Shown in pieces: positions 39,046-52,822 of a stretch of 64,000 bases of DNA. The translations under genes were made by a program, and so were the position numbers. Source of the DNA: Glandiceps talaboti (lineage: Eukaryota > Hemichordata > Enteropneusta > Spengelidae); NCBI RefSeq assembly GCF_964340395.1, contig NC_135556.1, forward strand, positions 13,760,410-13,824,409, given 5' to 3'. The first letter of the stretch is position 1, and every line of letters starts with the position of its first letter. The notes beneath the pieces are model-generated. The model had not been told where the DNA came from. It made no database searches and worked only from the letters and a program-made list of their open reading frames with translations.

Positions 39046-42000
39046 GTGTGTTGTAAGTTCACGCCATGTTCAGTTTGTTTAATATGTCTAGATCTGCTAA
39101 TGTTAGTCATATAACCGTATACAAAATAACTAACTCACTATATCTATTGTCTTTGTATCAATGTATACTAGTTTGATAGTGGGGTAAAGAGATACTTTTT
39201 GGCACCTTCCAAGCCAGTTTTAATAGTCCACTTCTGATAAAATGACGTTCTGATCAGCATCATTTATAGGCAACTTGTGCAATGGTAGTAATTGGTTTCT
39301 GTCCAACATATGGGTACACGTTACTCAGGAATTAATGTTAGTTCAATGTGTTGGTTGAATGACCATATACAAATTGGTGTCTTGTTTATTTCAACATACT
39401 CTTGCACAGTTATTGGTGCCTTGACCAGGCCACATCCTACCTGCTGATGGAATATGTGTCTACTTTAAACAATGATAGATGGAGAGGTTTTATAGAGAAT
39501 GTTGCAGAACTATTTTTTAAATAATTTGTCAAAGGAGACTTTCATACCAATTCCTTTCGTATGTTGTTGTAATTGGTGCTTGTTTTAATTTTCTAAATAT
39601 CAATACAAACGTGGGTGTTAAACCATAGTTGATTAGAGCCACTGTTTCAACATTTCGTGAAACACATCTTTAGCCAGATACCCCTATGGCATCCTCATCA
39701 AATTTCATCTCTAATCTTCGATTGGAGGAGAATTTAAAAATATGATATTAGTTCTTATATTTACCACGAAATCATATTTCAAAACAAATCTCAATTAGGA
39801 TGTTCCTGGAACTATCCCAACAAAATGTCAGCCCCATCGACTTTGTGATTACGAAATTTAAGCTTTTGACCAAACGTTACATTTTCAGTGCAAACTTACT
39901 TCCACTTTAAATTATTTAGTATCAGTCTAACGTGTGGGTAGATGCAAATCTAGAATATAATACAGCTTTTAACCTTTGTTGGTTGAATGGCCCCGCCTAC
40001 TCCTACTCCTACAGAAACGGTATATTATCAATGCAAAGCTACTTTCCCTTTACTTTTGCCATGTGTCGGTTGAATGACCCTACCTGGATGTATGACTTGT
40101 TTTTCTGCTTTTGATCACGCACCAAACTCGTGTTAAAATAAAGAAGACACTATTGTTTATTTCACACATACCTTTGCAATGGTATGACCGGGCCAATTCC
40201 TATCGGTCGTGAAGTATTTCTACTCTGGATTTATAATTTGGTTTTCTACTTTTGATCATGCTCCAAACTCGCGTTAAAATAAAGCAAACACTATTGTGTA
40301 TTTCAAACATACCTTTGCAATGGTATTTCTGATATATAGCCGGATCATTTGTTATCGGTTGAAGTAATTCTACTCGCGACTTGAAAACTATGGTAGAAAG
40401 GTGGATTCTACTCGGGACTGGAAAACTATGGTAGATAGGTGGATTTTATAAATAAATTTAAACTTTGTTTTTGCTAAAATACTTTCAAATTTCATCAAAT
40501 TCTTTCTTCCATCGTAACCTATGAAATATACCACACAACTCCTTGAATTGGTGTACTGCGATGCAATAATCATTGACCATATCCGTGAACTAGTCATGTA
40601 CTGACAACGATCATTTCTAAAATTAAAATTCTAACATCCTGCATCACATAATATGAATGCGATATAAGTATCTTTGTTATTTAATACAAATTTTATGAAA
40701 ACGAGCACATAGTTTTCATTTCAATTTGAGCTAACATGCGAAAAACTGCTGATTTGTGTCCCCTCGCCACAGTCAGTATAATAAGGGTAGACAGATTAAA
40801 TGCACAATATTCTTTATGATTAATGATGATACCTTTTCTCTCTCAACATTATGGACCACAATAAGCCAAGGAGTGAGTCAGTTGAGTTTACACAAATTGG
40901 CACCGTACCATTGTTTCCTATGCTAATTGTATATACAGTTTAAAAAACTTCTTTTGATGATATTTCCTTTTTTCTGCCCGTAATTAACCACAGCCTCGTG
41001 CCCCCTTTCTTACTTAATTGATACTTCTAGACTGTTGCCACAGTATATTTTCAGTGCAAATTTACTTTCCTTTTATTGAGTTTCGGTCCATCCCATGTAT
41101 AAGGAATAAGCTAGAATTAATGTCTATGCCATGGGTCGGTTAGTGCCCCTACCTCAATTGATAAATTGTTTTTCTTGTTCTGGATCACACACCAAACTCG
41201 TGTTAAAATAAAGCAGAGCATCGACTTTGTGATTGCGAAATTTAAGCTTCTGATAGACTAAATGTTACATTTTCAGTGCAAACTTACTTCCACTTCAGAT
41301 TATTCAGTTTCAGTCTAACATGTAGGTAGATGCAAATCTAGAATTAGTGCTGCTTTTAACCTGTGTTGGTTGAATGGCCTAATTCTACTTCTACAGAAAT
41401 GGTATATTATCAATGCAAAGTTACTTTCGCTTTATTGATTTGGGTTCGGTCCAACGTTCCAACCTGTAGGAAGATGCAAATGTATAAGTTATAATAGTTG
41501 TGCCATATATCGGTTGAATGACCCTACCTGGATTAATGACTTGTTTTTCTACTTTTGATCACGCACCAAACTCGTGTTAAAATAAAGCATACACTATAAT
41601 TGTGTATTTCAACCATACCTTTGGCTTGCAATGGTATGACCGGGCCAAATCCTATCGGTTGAATGACCCTACCTGAAAGCATGACTTGTTTGTCAGCTTT
41701 TTGATCAGGTTCCAAACTCGTGTTCAAATAAAGCAGACAGTACTGTGTATTTCAATCATACCTTTGTAATGGTATTTGTGATATCTGACCGGCTCATTTC
41801 CCATCGGTTGAAGTAATTCTACTCGGGACAAACTATGGTAGATAGGTGTATTTTATAAAGTGTTTTGCTAAATTATTTTCAAACTTCATAAATGTGTTTC
41901 TTTCTTCGTAATCTGTGAAATATACCACACCATTCTTTGAATTAATGTTGTACTGTGATGCAAGCATTATTGATCATATCCATGAACTTGTCATGTTGTC

Positions 42001-43799
42001 CTGACACGATCATTTCTAGAAGTAAAATTCTAACATCACGCATCACATAATGAGATATAAGTATCTGTGATATTTAATACACATCTTATGACACAAATTG
42101 ACGTCGTACTTTTCTTTCCTGTGCTAATTGTGTATATAGTTTTAAAAATTCTTTTGAGATGAAATATCCTTTTTTTCTGCCATTAATTAAATACAGCCTA
42201 GTGCCCCTTTCTTTCTTAATCGGTGCTTCTAGATCAGTTGGCAATGTATATTTTCAGTGGGAATTTACTTTCGCCTTTATTGAGTTTCGGTTCACCCCAT
42301 GTATAAAGAATAACCTAGAATTAATGCCTATGCATTGGGTCGGTTAGTGACCCTACCTCAATTGATAACTTGTTTTCTTGTTCTGGACCACACGCCAAAC
42401 TCATGTTAAAATAAAGCAGAGTGTTATGTGTTTCAAACATACCCTTGCACTGTAATTGGTCGACATTGACTTTGTGATTGCGAAATTTAGGCTTTTGACC
42501 AAATGTTACATGTTCAGTTCAAACTTACTTCCACTTTAAATGATTTAGTTTCAGTCTAACGTGTGTGTAGTTGCAAATCTAGAATTAATACTGCTTTTAA
42601 TCTGTGTTGGTTGAATCCTACATCTACAGCCATGGTATATTATCAATGCAAAGTTACTTTCGCTCGTACCGTAGGTAGATGCCAAGCTATTAGTAATACT
42701 TGTCCCATGTGTCGGTTGAATGACCCCACCAAAATGCATGATTTGTTTCTCTGCTTTTTGATCAGGTTCCAAACTCATGTTAAAAGAAAGCAGACACTAT
42801 TGTGTATTTCAAACATACCTTTGCAGTGGTATTGGTGATATATGACCTGACCAATTCCCACTGGTTGAAGTATTTCTACTCGGGATTAATGACTTGCTTT
42901 TCTACTTTTGATCATGCTCCAAACTCGTGATAACATAAAGCAGACACTATTGTGGCTTTCAAACATACCTCTGCAATGGTTTTTGTGATATAGGACCGGA
43001 CCATTTCTTACCGTACATGTCTACTCGTGACTGGACAAACTGAAAACCATGGTAGATAGGTGGATTGTATTAGTAAATTAAAATAGTTAAAAATATTTTC
43101 AAATTTCATCAAATTCTTTCCTTCTTCGTAACTTCTGAAATATATTACACCACTCCTTGTATTAGTGTTGTCCTTTGATGTAAGCATTATTGAGTAATTC
43201 AGTTCATGAGTTGACACAAATTGACATCGTACTATTCTTTCCTGTGCTAATTATGTATACAGTTTAATAAACTTCTTTTGAGATGAAATTTCCTTTTTTT
43301 GCCTTTAATTAAATACAGCCTAGTGCCCCTTTCTTACATAATTGATACGTCTACATCTGTTGCCACAGTATATTTTCAGTGCGCATTTAATTTCGCTTTC
43401 TTGAGTTTTGGTCCATCCCATGTACAAAGACTAAGCAAGAATTAATGCCTATGCCGTGGGTCGGTTAGTGACTCTACCTGAACTTTGCTGCGCTTCTCAA
43501 TTGATCACGCACCAAATTTATACTGAAATATTTATGTCTGTCAAACACACCTCTGCAATTTTATTGGCGATATAAGCACTGGGCCATTACTTATCTCTTA
43601 GAATATTTATACTGGTAACTGGGCATAGGGAAGTTTTGTAGATCAATGTAAACAAAAATAATACTAAAATATTTTCAAATTTCAATTTCGTTTTATTTTG
43701 TATCCTGTGAAACATGTCACACTTCTCCTTAAAATAGACATGGTCATTTCTTAAAATGAAATTTGACATCACACATCATATGACGTGAGAATAAATTGT

Positions 43800-44172
43800 G
43801 ATTTGTAATGCATATTTCACACGTTTCACATTTCACATCACACATTATTCATTTCACCTTGAGAAAGGGTCTATTGTTCAAAAGTGATGAGTTTCCTGAC
43901 CTTTGTTTACACCCTTCTTTTCTTTTGTCAAAGAGAATTTGTTTCAAAGGTGCCGGCTACCACACTGAGTTTTTGAACGAGATTAATATAAATGTTCTAG
44001 AAAGGCAAAACAAGTGGAATGTCTTTATGTCACGAGAAAAAATTGACATTAAGAATTTACACTTTTGAAAAGCAACATATCAACGACGAGAATACCATAT
44101 AATTTTAACAAAAAAAACTAGCGATCATATTTTGTCAGTTTGAACTTCTCTAAGGAATGGCTATGTTTTGAA

Positions 44173-44235
<63 letters not shown>

Positions 44236-44960
44236 GCCTGTCTGTCAGCCTATATGTATGTTGTTTGCCTACATGCCTGTCTGTTTCTCTAGCTGTCTGT
44301 CTGTCTGTCGGTCTGTCTGTCTGTGTGGTCAGGATATCAAAACAACTGCACCAATTCCATTAATGAAAAAACGGGTTTTTAGTAACTATCCTGTTAATAT
44401 TAATGACTCATTTGTATAAATGATATCTGATACTATAATTAGGTATTGTCTATAATAATATATTAATATAATATAATTAGTGCTATATCTTAATAGTGCA
44501 TGCTTCAAATGTTATTTATGTTGGTATTATGCACTAGTGATAATAAAAGATATAGAAACCTTATGGGAGGCATTTAATTTACCTGGTTATAAATGTCACA
44601 CTTTATTTAGGAAATATACAAAAACAGACAAAAAGGTGTTCGTACATCACATAGAACAATCTTGATATATTATTTTGTTTTGTACTGAATTTCTATTTCA
44701 ACATCTGGTTTTCATAAAGATTTCAGATTTCATACAGTAGCCTTCCTATCCCTGCAAGGGTATCTAGTGATGTTACACTGAGTACTCCTGATTTCCAAAT
44801 ATGTTAAAAATAGGAAAAGAGTGCTTTAGGCAAGTTTTTATTGTGATTAGTTTTATGTCCTGCCTGTTGAGTATTTCAGTGAGTTTTAACAATTCGAAAT
44901 GACGTGAATGTTTTTTTCACACACGAAACCATCAAACAAGGAGTATAGTGTGAGAAGACC
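43800..44960 (+). repeat. Block repeated at 49380-50960
   Basis: TTTCACACGTTTCACATTTC, TTTCAAAGGTGCCGGCTACC, the GTCT microsatellite, GTGGTCAGGATATC and CAAGGGTATCTAGTGATG occur in the same order in both blocks. The second block has an inserted copy of the core at about 50060-50560. Confidence 0.8.
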
Positions 44961-44975
44961 TGAAAACGTCACATA

Positions 44976-45229
44976 TTAATGTTTAAAAACATTGCTACGT
45001 TTTATTTGTCTGCTCTTCAGCGAAAGTTCGACATCCTCAAGGGCTTGCCTCAATAGTTGCAGTACTACAGTTCCGTCTGTATGCTTGAAAGCTTCAGGGT
45101 TATCTGTTTGGTAGTTAGTGATAAACCACACCTTAGGTTCTATGGTACTACACATCATTTTAACTTTCTTCACTATATCATCTCTTTTCCCTGGGTCCAT
45201 TTTATCGGTGAACGGAAATATTGTAATAC
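44976..45229 (-). pseudogene. Orphan terminal exon of an IFI44-like GTPase
   Basis: On the minus strand TTATAG|GT starts an 84-codon exon: GITIFPFTDKMDPGKRDD, a helix, PKVWFITNYQTDNPEAF, then LLRQALEDVELSLKS and a stop at 44976. It is homologous to exon 5 of the GTPase gene at 52634 (same G|GT ATT start and phase, the N-x-Y strand, the final helix). It keeps an [N/T]KxD-like box (TDKMD), the guanine-specificity G4 motif. No P-loop exon is seen upstream of it on this strand within the repeat field, so it is probably a fragment; a distant 5' part is possible. Confidence 0.65.
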
Positions 45230-45879
45230 CTATAAATAAATATGTATAATTATCCATATTGTACAATTAAACCTCTGTTGACATTAACCATACGTTATAT
45301 AGCTCTAATAGGAAAGTGTCCGAATTGGCAAGTTCACACTGTGGTGAAAGGTTTACTACTTTAGGTTCAAACTTAAGTTTGAAAAGTGTCGTTGGCCCTG
45401 CCTAATCCTACTTCTACAAAAATGGTATATTGTCAATACAAAGTTACTTTCGCTTTACTTGTGCCATATGTCGGTACCTGGATTTATGACTTGTTTTTTC
45501 TACTTTTCATCACGCTCCAAACTCGTGTTAAAATAAAGCAGACACTATTGTGTATTTCAAACATACCTTTGCAATGGTATTGGTGATATAATTCTACTCG
45601 GGACTGGACAAACTATTGTAGATAGATGGATTTTCTAAATACATTTAAACTGTTTTTGCTAAAATATTTTCAAATTCCATCAAGTTCTTTCTTTCTTCAT
45701 AACCTGTATACAGTTTAATAAACTTCTTTCCAGATGAAATTTTCTTTTTTCTGCCATTAATTAAATACAGCGAAGTTTCCCTTTCTTACATAAATGATAA
45801 GTCTAGATCTGTTGCCACATTATATTTTCAGTGCAAATTTACTTTCGCTTTCATGAGTTTCGGTCCATTCCACGTACAA

Positions 45880-47600
45880 AGACTAAGCTAGAATCAAAGT
45901 CTATGCCTTTGGTCGGTTTGTGACCCTATCTGAACTTTGCTGCGCTCATCAATTGATCACGCACCAAATTCATACTGAAATATTTGTATCTGAGTCAAAT
46001 TTAGGAACCTGACCTACGTCATATTAGTTAATCTTAAGTCTAAACAATCGTTACTATTAACTAAACCTATATATTCCTAATTGACCAATCAAATGAAGAT
46101 CAATATCAATTCGAGCCAATATGTATGGAATGTGGGAAAACCTTCATGTCTGTGTGATCTGTAGGTTTTTTGTTAGATGTCAATAAAGTGCGAGTAGCTA
46201 TCTTTATAGTACTTGGTTGTACAGGCGTCATTCCTTTTGAGAACTTGTTTCTAGACAATTCCCTTACCCCATAGTAAGCTGACCCTAAATTGCTACAAAA
46301 TTTATGACAGACTATATAATTTGCTATCTGATTTGCTATCTGATGTCTGAAGTACTTCATAGCAGAACACTTATTTGGGTGTTTCGATAAAAGTGAAAAA
46401 TTGAGATGACCTTGTAATTAGACTATGACCTTGACCTTGGATCGAAACAAAATTGTGATAAGTGTGTTGCCCGTCCCCTAAAACCTATATATTGACACTT
46501 CTATAATATCTGTAGCACTTCGGGACCCTGCGGTATTCAATACCTTCATATTTTGGTGAACTTGCTACAGTTGTCTTGGTAACAGAAGTTTGTAATAAAA
46601 GCAGCTCAGCATATGCCTTTGCGGAATTTTTCCTGAAAGACTATACAATTTGTTAGTTTCTGAGCGATTTTCATCTGTAAAGATCATGTATGATGTTAGG
46701 TATAGAAATGATTCTGACGGTATTTTAATAATAACAAAAAATGAAATGATGATAAAATTTTCTTTTTTCTGCCATGAATTAAATACAGCGTAGTTTCCCT
46801 TTCTTACATAAATGATAAGTCTAGGTCTGTTTCCACAGTATATTTTCAGTGCAAATTTACTTTCGAGATGAAATTTTCTTTTTTCTGCCATTAATTAAAT
46901 ACAGCATAGTTTCCCTTTCTTACATAAATGATAAGTCTAGATCTGTTGCCACAGTATATTTTCAGTGCAAATTTACTTACGAGATGAAATTTTCTTTTTT
47001 CTGCCATTAATTAAATACAGCGTAGTTTCCCTTTCTTACATAAATGATAAGTCTAGGTCTGTTACCACAGTATATTTTCAGTGCAAATTTACTTACGAGA
47101 TGAAATTTTCTTTTTTCTGCCATTAATTAAATACAGCGTAGTTTCCCTTTCTTACATAAATGATAAGTCTAGATCTATTGCCACAGTATATTTTCAGTGC
47201 AAATTTACTTTCGCTTTCATGAGTTTCGGTCCATTCCACGTACAAAGTCTAAGCTAGAATTAAAGTCTATGCCTTGGGTCGGTTAGTGACCCGACCTGAA
47301 CTTTGCTGCGCTTATTAATTGATCACGCACCAAATTCATGCTGAAATATGTTGTGTCTCTCAAACACATCTCTGCAATTATATTGGCGATATAAGCACTG
47401 GGCTATTTCTTATCTGTTGAAATATTTATACTGGTAACTGAGCAACCTTGAACCATTTGTAGATAAAATGTAAAAAAAAAAAACTAAAATATTTTCAATG
47501 TTCAATTTCTCTTTTTTTTTGTATCCTGTGAAACGCATCACACTTCTCATTGAATTAGACAGGAAGAGAGGTTAAATACACACAATTTATTTTAAATGTT
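45880..47600 (+). repeat. 2-kb higher-order repeat, copy 1
   Basis: Positions about 45880-46860 match about 47880-48870 at an offset of 2003, nearly identical. After a tandem block both continue with TGAGTTTCGGTCCATTCC and a tail to CTGGTAACTGAGCAAC. Confidence 0.85.
46749..47212 (+). repeat. 116-bp tandem repeat, 4 copies
   Basis: GATGAAATTTTC starts near 46750, 46866, 46982 and 47098. The unit contains AATACAGCGTAGTTTCCC and the core. The sister copy at 48755-48985 has two units. Confidence 0.85.
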
Positions 47601-47607
47601 TAAATTT

Positions 47608-47712
<105 letters not shown>

Positions 47713-47729
47713 ATTAAGCAATACACTTC

Positions 47730-49340
47730 TTTTGTGATGAAATTTCCTTTTTTCTGGCATTGATTAAATACAGCCTAGTGCCCCTTTCTTACATAATCGA
47801 TACGTCTAGATCTGTTGCCACAGTATATTTTCAGTGCAAATTTACTTTCGCTTTCACGAGTTTCTGTCCATTCCACGTACAAAGAATAAGCTAGAATTAA
47901 TGTCTATGCCATGGGTCGGTTAGTGACCCTATCTGAACTTTGCTGCGCTCATCAATTGAACACGCACCAAATTCATACTGAAATATTTGTATCTGAGTCA
48001 AATTTAGGAACCTGACCTACGTCATATTAGTTAATCTTAAGTCTAAACAATCGTTACTATTAACTAAACCTATATATTCCTAATTGACCAATCAAATGAA
48101 GATCAATATCAATTCGAGCCAATATGTATGGAATGTGGGAAACCCTTCATGTCTGTGTGATCTGTAGGTTTTTTGTTAGATGTCAATAAAGTGCGGGTAG
48201 CTATCTTTATAGTACTTGGTTGTACAGGCGTCATTCCTTTTGAGAACTTGTTTCTAGACAATTCCCTTACCCCATAGTAAGCTGACCCTAAATTGCTACA
48301 AAATTTATGACAGACTATATAATTTGCAATCTGATTTGCTATCTGATGTCTGAAGTACTTCATAGCAGAAAACTTATTTGGGTGTTTCGATAAAAGTGAA
48401 AAATTGAGATGACATTGTAATTAGACTATGACCTTGACTTTGGATCGAAACGAAATTGTGATAAGTGTGTTGCCCGTCCCCTAAAACCTATATAAAGACA
48501 CTTCTATAATATCTGTAGCACTTCGGGACCCTGCGATATTCAATACCTTGATATTTTGGTGAACTTGTTACAGTTGTCTTGGTAACAGAAGTTTTTAATA
48601 AAAGCAGCTCAGCATATGCCTTTGCCGAATTTTTCCTGAAAGACTATACAATTTGCTAGTTTCTGAGCGATTTTCATCTGTAAAGATCATGTATGATGTT
48701 AGGTATAGAAATGATTCTGACGGTATTTTAATAATAACAAAAAATGAAATGATGATGAAATTTTCTTTTTTCTGCCATGAAATAAATACAGCGTAGTTTG
48801 CCTTTCTTACATAAATGATAAGTCTCGGTCTGTTTCCACAGTATATTTTCAGTGCAAATTTACTTTCGAGATGAAATTTTCTTTTTTCTGCCATTAATTA
48901 AATACAGCATAGTTTCCCTTTCTTACATAAATGATAAGTCTAGATCTGTTGCCACAGTATATTTTCAGTGCAACTTTACTTTCGCTTTCGTGAGTTTCGG
49001 TCCATTCCACGTACAAAGACTAAGCTAGAATTAAAGTCTATGCCTTGGGTCGGTTAGTGACCGTACCTGAACTTTGCTGCGCTTATTAATTGATCACGCA
49101 CCAAATTCATGCTGAAATATGTTGTGTCTGTCAAACACATCTCTGCAATTAAATTGGCGATATAAGCACTGGGCTATTTCTTATCTGTTGAAATATTTAT
49201 ACTGGTAACTGAGCAACTTTGAACCATTTGTAGATAAATGTAAAACAAAATATTAAAATATTGTCAATTCTCTTTTTTTTATATCCTGTGAAATACGTCA
49301 CAGTTCTCCTTGAATTAGACATGGTCATTTAATTTGACAT
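47730..49340 (+). repeat. 2-kb higher-order repeat, copy 2
   Basis: Sister of 45880-47600 with only two 116-bp units. An 84-codon minus-strand frame is shared by both copies (46106-46360 and 48109-48363) but is explained by the recent duplication. Confidence 0.85.
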
Positions 49341-49379
49341 CATACATCATATAACGTGATAATAAATTGTGATCTTTTA

Positions 49380-50960
49380 ATGCACATTTCACACGTTTCA
49401 CATTTCACATCACACATTATTTATTTCAAATTGAGAAAGGGTCTATTGTTCACATTTGATGTATTTTCTGACCTTTGTTTACACTCTAGTTTTTTCATCC
49501 ATCAAAGAGAGTTTGTTTCAAAGGTGCCGGCTACCACACTGAGTTTTTGAACACTTTTGAAAAGTAACATATCAACTATGAGAATACCATATAGATTTAT
49601 AAAAAACCCAAAGCGATAATATTTTGTCAGTTTGAACTTCTCTAAGGAATAGCTATATTCTGATTATGTCTGTCTGTCTGTCTATGCATGTTGTTTGTTT
49701 GCCTGCCTGTCAGCCTGCCTGCATGCATGCCTGTCTGTCTGTTTGTCTAGCTGTCTGTGTGTGGTCAGGATATCTCAAAACATTCAACTGCATCAATTCC
49801 ATCAATGAAAAGAACGGGTTTTAGTAAATATCCTATTAATATTAATGGCTCATTTGCACAAGTTATATCTGATACTAAAATTAGGCAATGTCTATAATAA
49901 TTCACGCCCCCTCACATCAGTCACTAAAATAAACAGGTAGCGAGGTTAAATACACAATATTTACTTTAAATGATTAATTTCGATCCTTTTCTCTCTCTCA
50001 CCATTAAGCAACACAATGAGGCGAGGGTGATTCAGTTGAGTTTACACAAACTGACAAAGTATATTTTCAGTGGAAATTTACTTTCGCTTTGTTGAGTTTC
50101 GGTCCATTCCACGTACAAAGACTAAGCTAGAATTAATGTCTATGCCTTGGGTCGGTTAGTGACCGTACCTGAACTTTGCTTCGCTTATTAATTGATCACG
50201 CACCAAATTAATGCTGAAATATGTTGTGTCTGTCAAACACACCTCTGCAATTATATTGGCGATATAAGCACTGGGCCATTTCTTATCTGTTGAAATATTT
50301 ATACTGGTAAATGAGCAACCTTGAACCATTTGTAGATAAATGTAAAATAAATATTTAAGTATTTTCAATTTCTCTTTTTTCTGTATCCTGTGAAACACGT
50401 CACACTTCTCCTTGAATTAGACAAGGTCATTTCTTAAAACGAAATTTGACATCACACAGCATATACTAACGTGACAATAAATTGTGATCTTTAATACACA
50501 TTTCACACGTTTCGAATTTACATTTCACATCACACATTATTCATTTCAAATTGAGATTTGGTCATAACAAATGATATAAAAACTTTATGGAAGGCATTTA
50601 ATTTACATCTGGTTATAAATGTCACACTTTATTGAGGAAATATACAAAACAGGCAAAAAGGTGTTCATACATCGCATAGAACAATTTTGATATATTATTT
50701 TGTTTTGTACCGAATTTCTTTTTCAACATCGGGTTTTCATAAAGATTTCAGATTTCATCCAGTAGCCTTCCTATCCCTGCAAGGGTATCTAGTGATGTTA
50801 CACCGAGTACTCCAGGTTTCCAAATATGTTAACAAGACGAAAAGAGTGCTTTAGGCAAGTTTTTATTGTGATTAATTTTATTGTCATGCCTGTTGAGTAT
50901 TAACAATTCGAAATGACTTGATTATTTTTACCGTCAAACACGGAGTATAGTATGAGTATA
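49380..50960 (+). repeat. Second copy of the 43.8-44.96 kb block
   Basis: Same landmarks as at 43800-44960, with a shorter segment after ACTGAGTTTTTGAACA and an interruption by the core repeat. Confidence 0.8.
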
Positions 50961-51480
50961 ATACGTGATATATGTAGTTGTTTTTGTTTAACCATGATTA
51001 CGTTACGTACACTTGCTACGCCTTTATAAGGCACTGACAGACTAAGAGAGTAAATACGCTTGTAAATACATAAGTATAAAAGTGAGGATATATAGCGTAG
51101 CAAAAGGGGGTCCCGACAACTTGCTCATTCAAATGAGCTAATAATGTCCATGAATTTTGTATGTTCCCTTCGTTTTAGCTATTACTAACAAATAAATGTT
51201 TTGACGTCATCATCTTTCTCACAAAACAATTGAAACGTATGTGGGAACGAGAGAGACAGACTTCTATTGGAACGCATACCAAGAATATTATTCTCTATTT
51301 CAATAAAAACAGTGAATGACCTACAGCACATTATCTAAGTGTCTGTCTTTTTACAAATTTCATAATAAGTATTGTGAAGATTAATGATCAAAGAACACAA
51401 TGAATTTTAATTGATAATTTAAAAACAAGGTTTTCAATCAAATAGCGATATATTTTGTATGAAAAACTATTTCGTTTTCG

Positions 51481-51612
51481 ATAGGTTTCAGTCTGACAGC
51501 CGAAGGCGGAATTTGTAAAGGTAGAGCAAAGGTCAAGGTATTGTCGCAGTGTCTTTTAAAAAACCGGTTCCAACCTGTTCATATCTTGTTTATCTTCTCT
51601 GATTACTAACAG
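51481..51612 (+). promoter_or_regulatory. Possible 5' UTR exon or promoter of the GTPase gene
   Basis: A strong donor, CTAACAG|GTAAGT, ends at 51612, about 1 kb before the first ATG, whose own leader has an acceptor-like TCGATAG at about 52617-52623. This would be a noncoding first exon. It is not supported by anything else. Confidence 0.3.
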
Positions 51613-52633
51613 GTAAGTAAAATCAAAAGCAATTATGCCTACGTTATAAATAACGTTAACGTTACTATGGTAGTAATAATGTCATAATAGAGAGTATATG
51701 CTATTTTCCTTCTATTCCATAAATAAACCTGTCTTGCCTCAACGGAATGTTTATGTCATACTATATATCAAAGCTATTAACACATGCTATTAAGAAAATG
51801 TACCAATCACCAAATAGATAGAATCATGATAACTTTGCAGCTTTTAAAACAAAATTTGTCTGTACTATTGTCACTCCAGCTATCCTCAAAGGTACATTGC
51901 GGTGGGTATGTCTTGCTCATATTTCGCGAGTTATGATTTTGTTTTTAAGACTTATTTCTTATAGCCTTAGACAAGCTTATTTATATAGCTATCAAAATGG
52001 CAATCAATATAAAACGTTTAAATAGTTGGTTGGTCGGCCGGTTGGTTTTGGTTTCAAAAGTATTGACATGTTACACAGGGATATTCACCGGATCCGTGAC
52101 AGTTTCCATGGCTATAGAATGTGTCAACCATGTACATGTAAAAGATAATCCTACATGACGTCAGACCACTGCTCAGCCGGATACCACAATGTCGAATTGT
52201 GTAAAACAAATGAGTTTTACTGTTTAAAATAATATACAAAATTAAGAATATAAGTTGTCAAGCAACCAAAACACAAACAAATAGCTATTTCTAAGGACCA
52301 TACGAAAATATAAAACTCACATAGCTACAAAAAGATGCGCTTGAAGCGAAACCGCCTTCAAAATTTCTGATCATTGCATCTAGTATCTTATATTTACTGC
52401 AAGGTTCTGTAATGTAATTTTATTCACATATCCTGTATGTGTGTTATAGATATAGCTGCCATGAGCGGGATGTATGAATTAATTTATTATAATTATATTC
52501 ATGAACAGGTCACTCTAACGTACCTTAACTTTCCTAATCGCTGTCAGAGAACTCTGAATACCTGCTGTTACATTAATGTCACTTGTAAACTATCAGTTTG
52601 TAATTATTTTGTTTTATCGATAGGCGACTAAAA

Positions 52634-52822
52634 ATGGCGTTACTCGCTTTGCTTGGACTTGGCGTTGGAGCTGTAATAGGGGGAAGTGCAATGGCAGTAA
52701 AATCGAATCGGGAAGAACGAGAACGTGAAGAAGAACGTGATAGAGAGGAACGAACACGACTTGAACGTGAACAAAGGAAGCGTGAAGAACGGGAGCGTGA
52801 AATGGAAGTAAAACATGTCACG
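52634..52822 (+). CDS. GTPase gene 1, exon 1: membrane anchor and charged helix
   Basis: ATG at 52634 with AAAAATGG context, 63 codons, donor ACG|GTAAGA. A (GTTT)n run lies in the following intron at about 52936-53010. Confidence 0.85.

Larger units (their letters stand above)
30390..39285. mobile_element. Possible 8.9-kb TIR element carrying a spliced gene
   Basis: The outer ends are inverted: TTGATCAGAACGTAGGCTTA and AAGGTACCAAAAAGTCGTCT on the left, and their inverted variants (TTTTTGGCACCTT, ACGTTCTGATCAGCATC) at about 39195-39267. The match continues inward to CACACGCAAATTCCCC (about 30542-30557) and its inverse at about 39037-39053. Directly inside each end is an array of GTAC/GTAAC motifs. 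The 370-bp copy at 14.2 kb joins the two ends directly. No transposase was recognised and no clear target duplication found, so two separate inverted copies flanking a host gene remain possible. Confidence 0.5.

Noticed and set aside
46106-46360. An 84-codon minus-strand frame conserved at 48109-48363
   Set aside because: The two copies lie in a nearly identical 2-kb duplication, so conservation is explained by recency.
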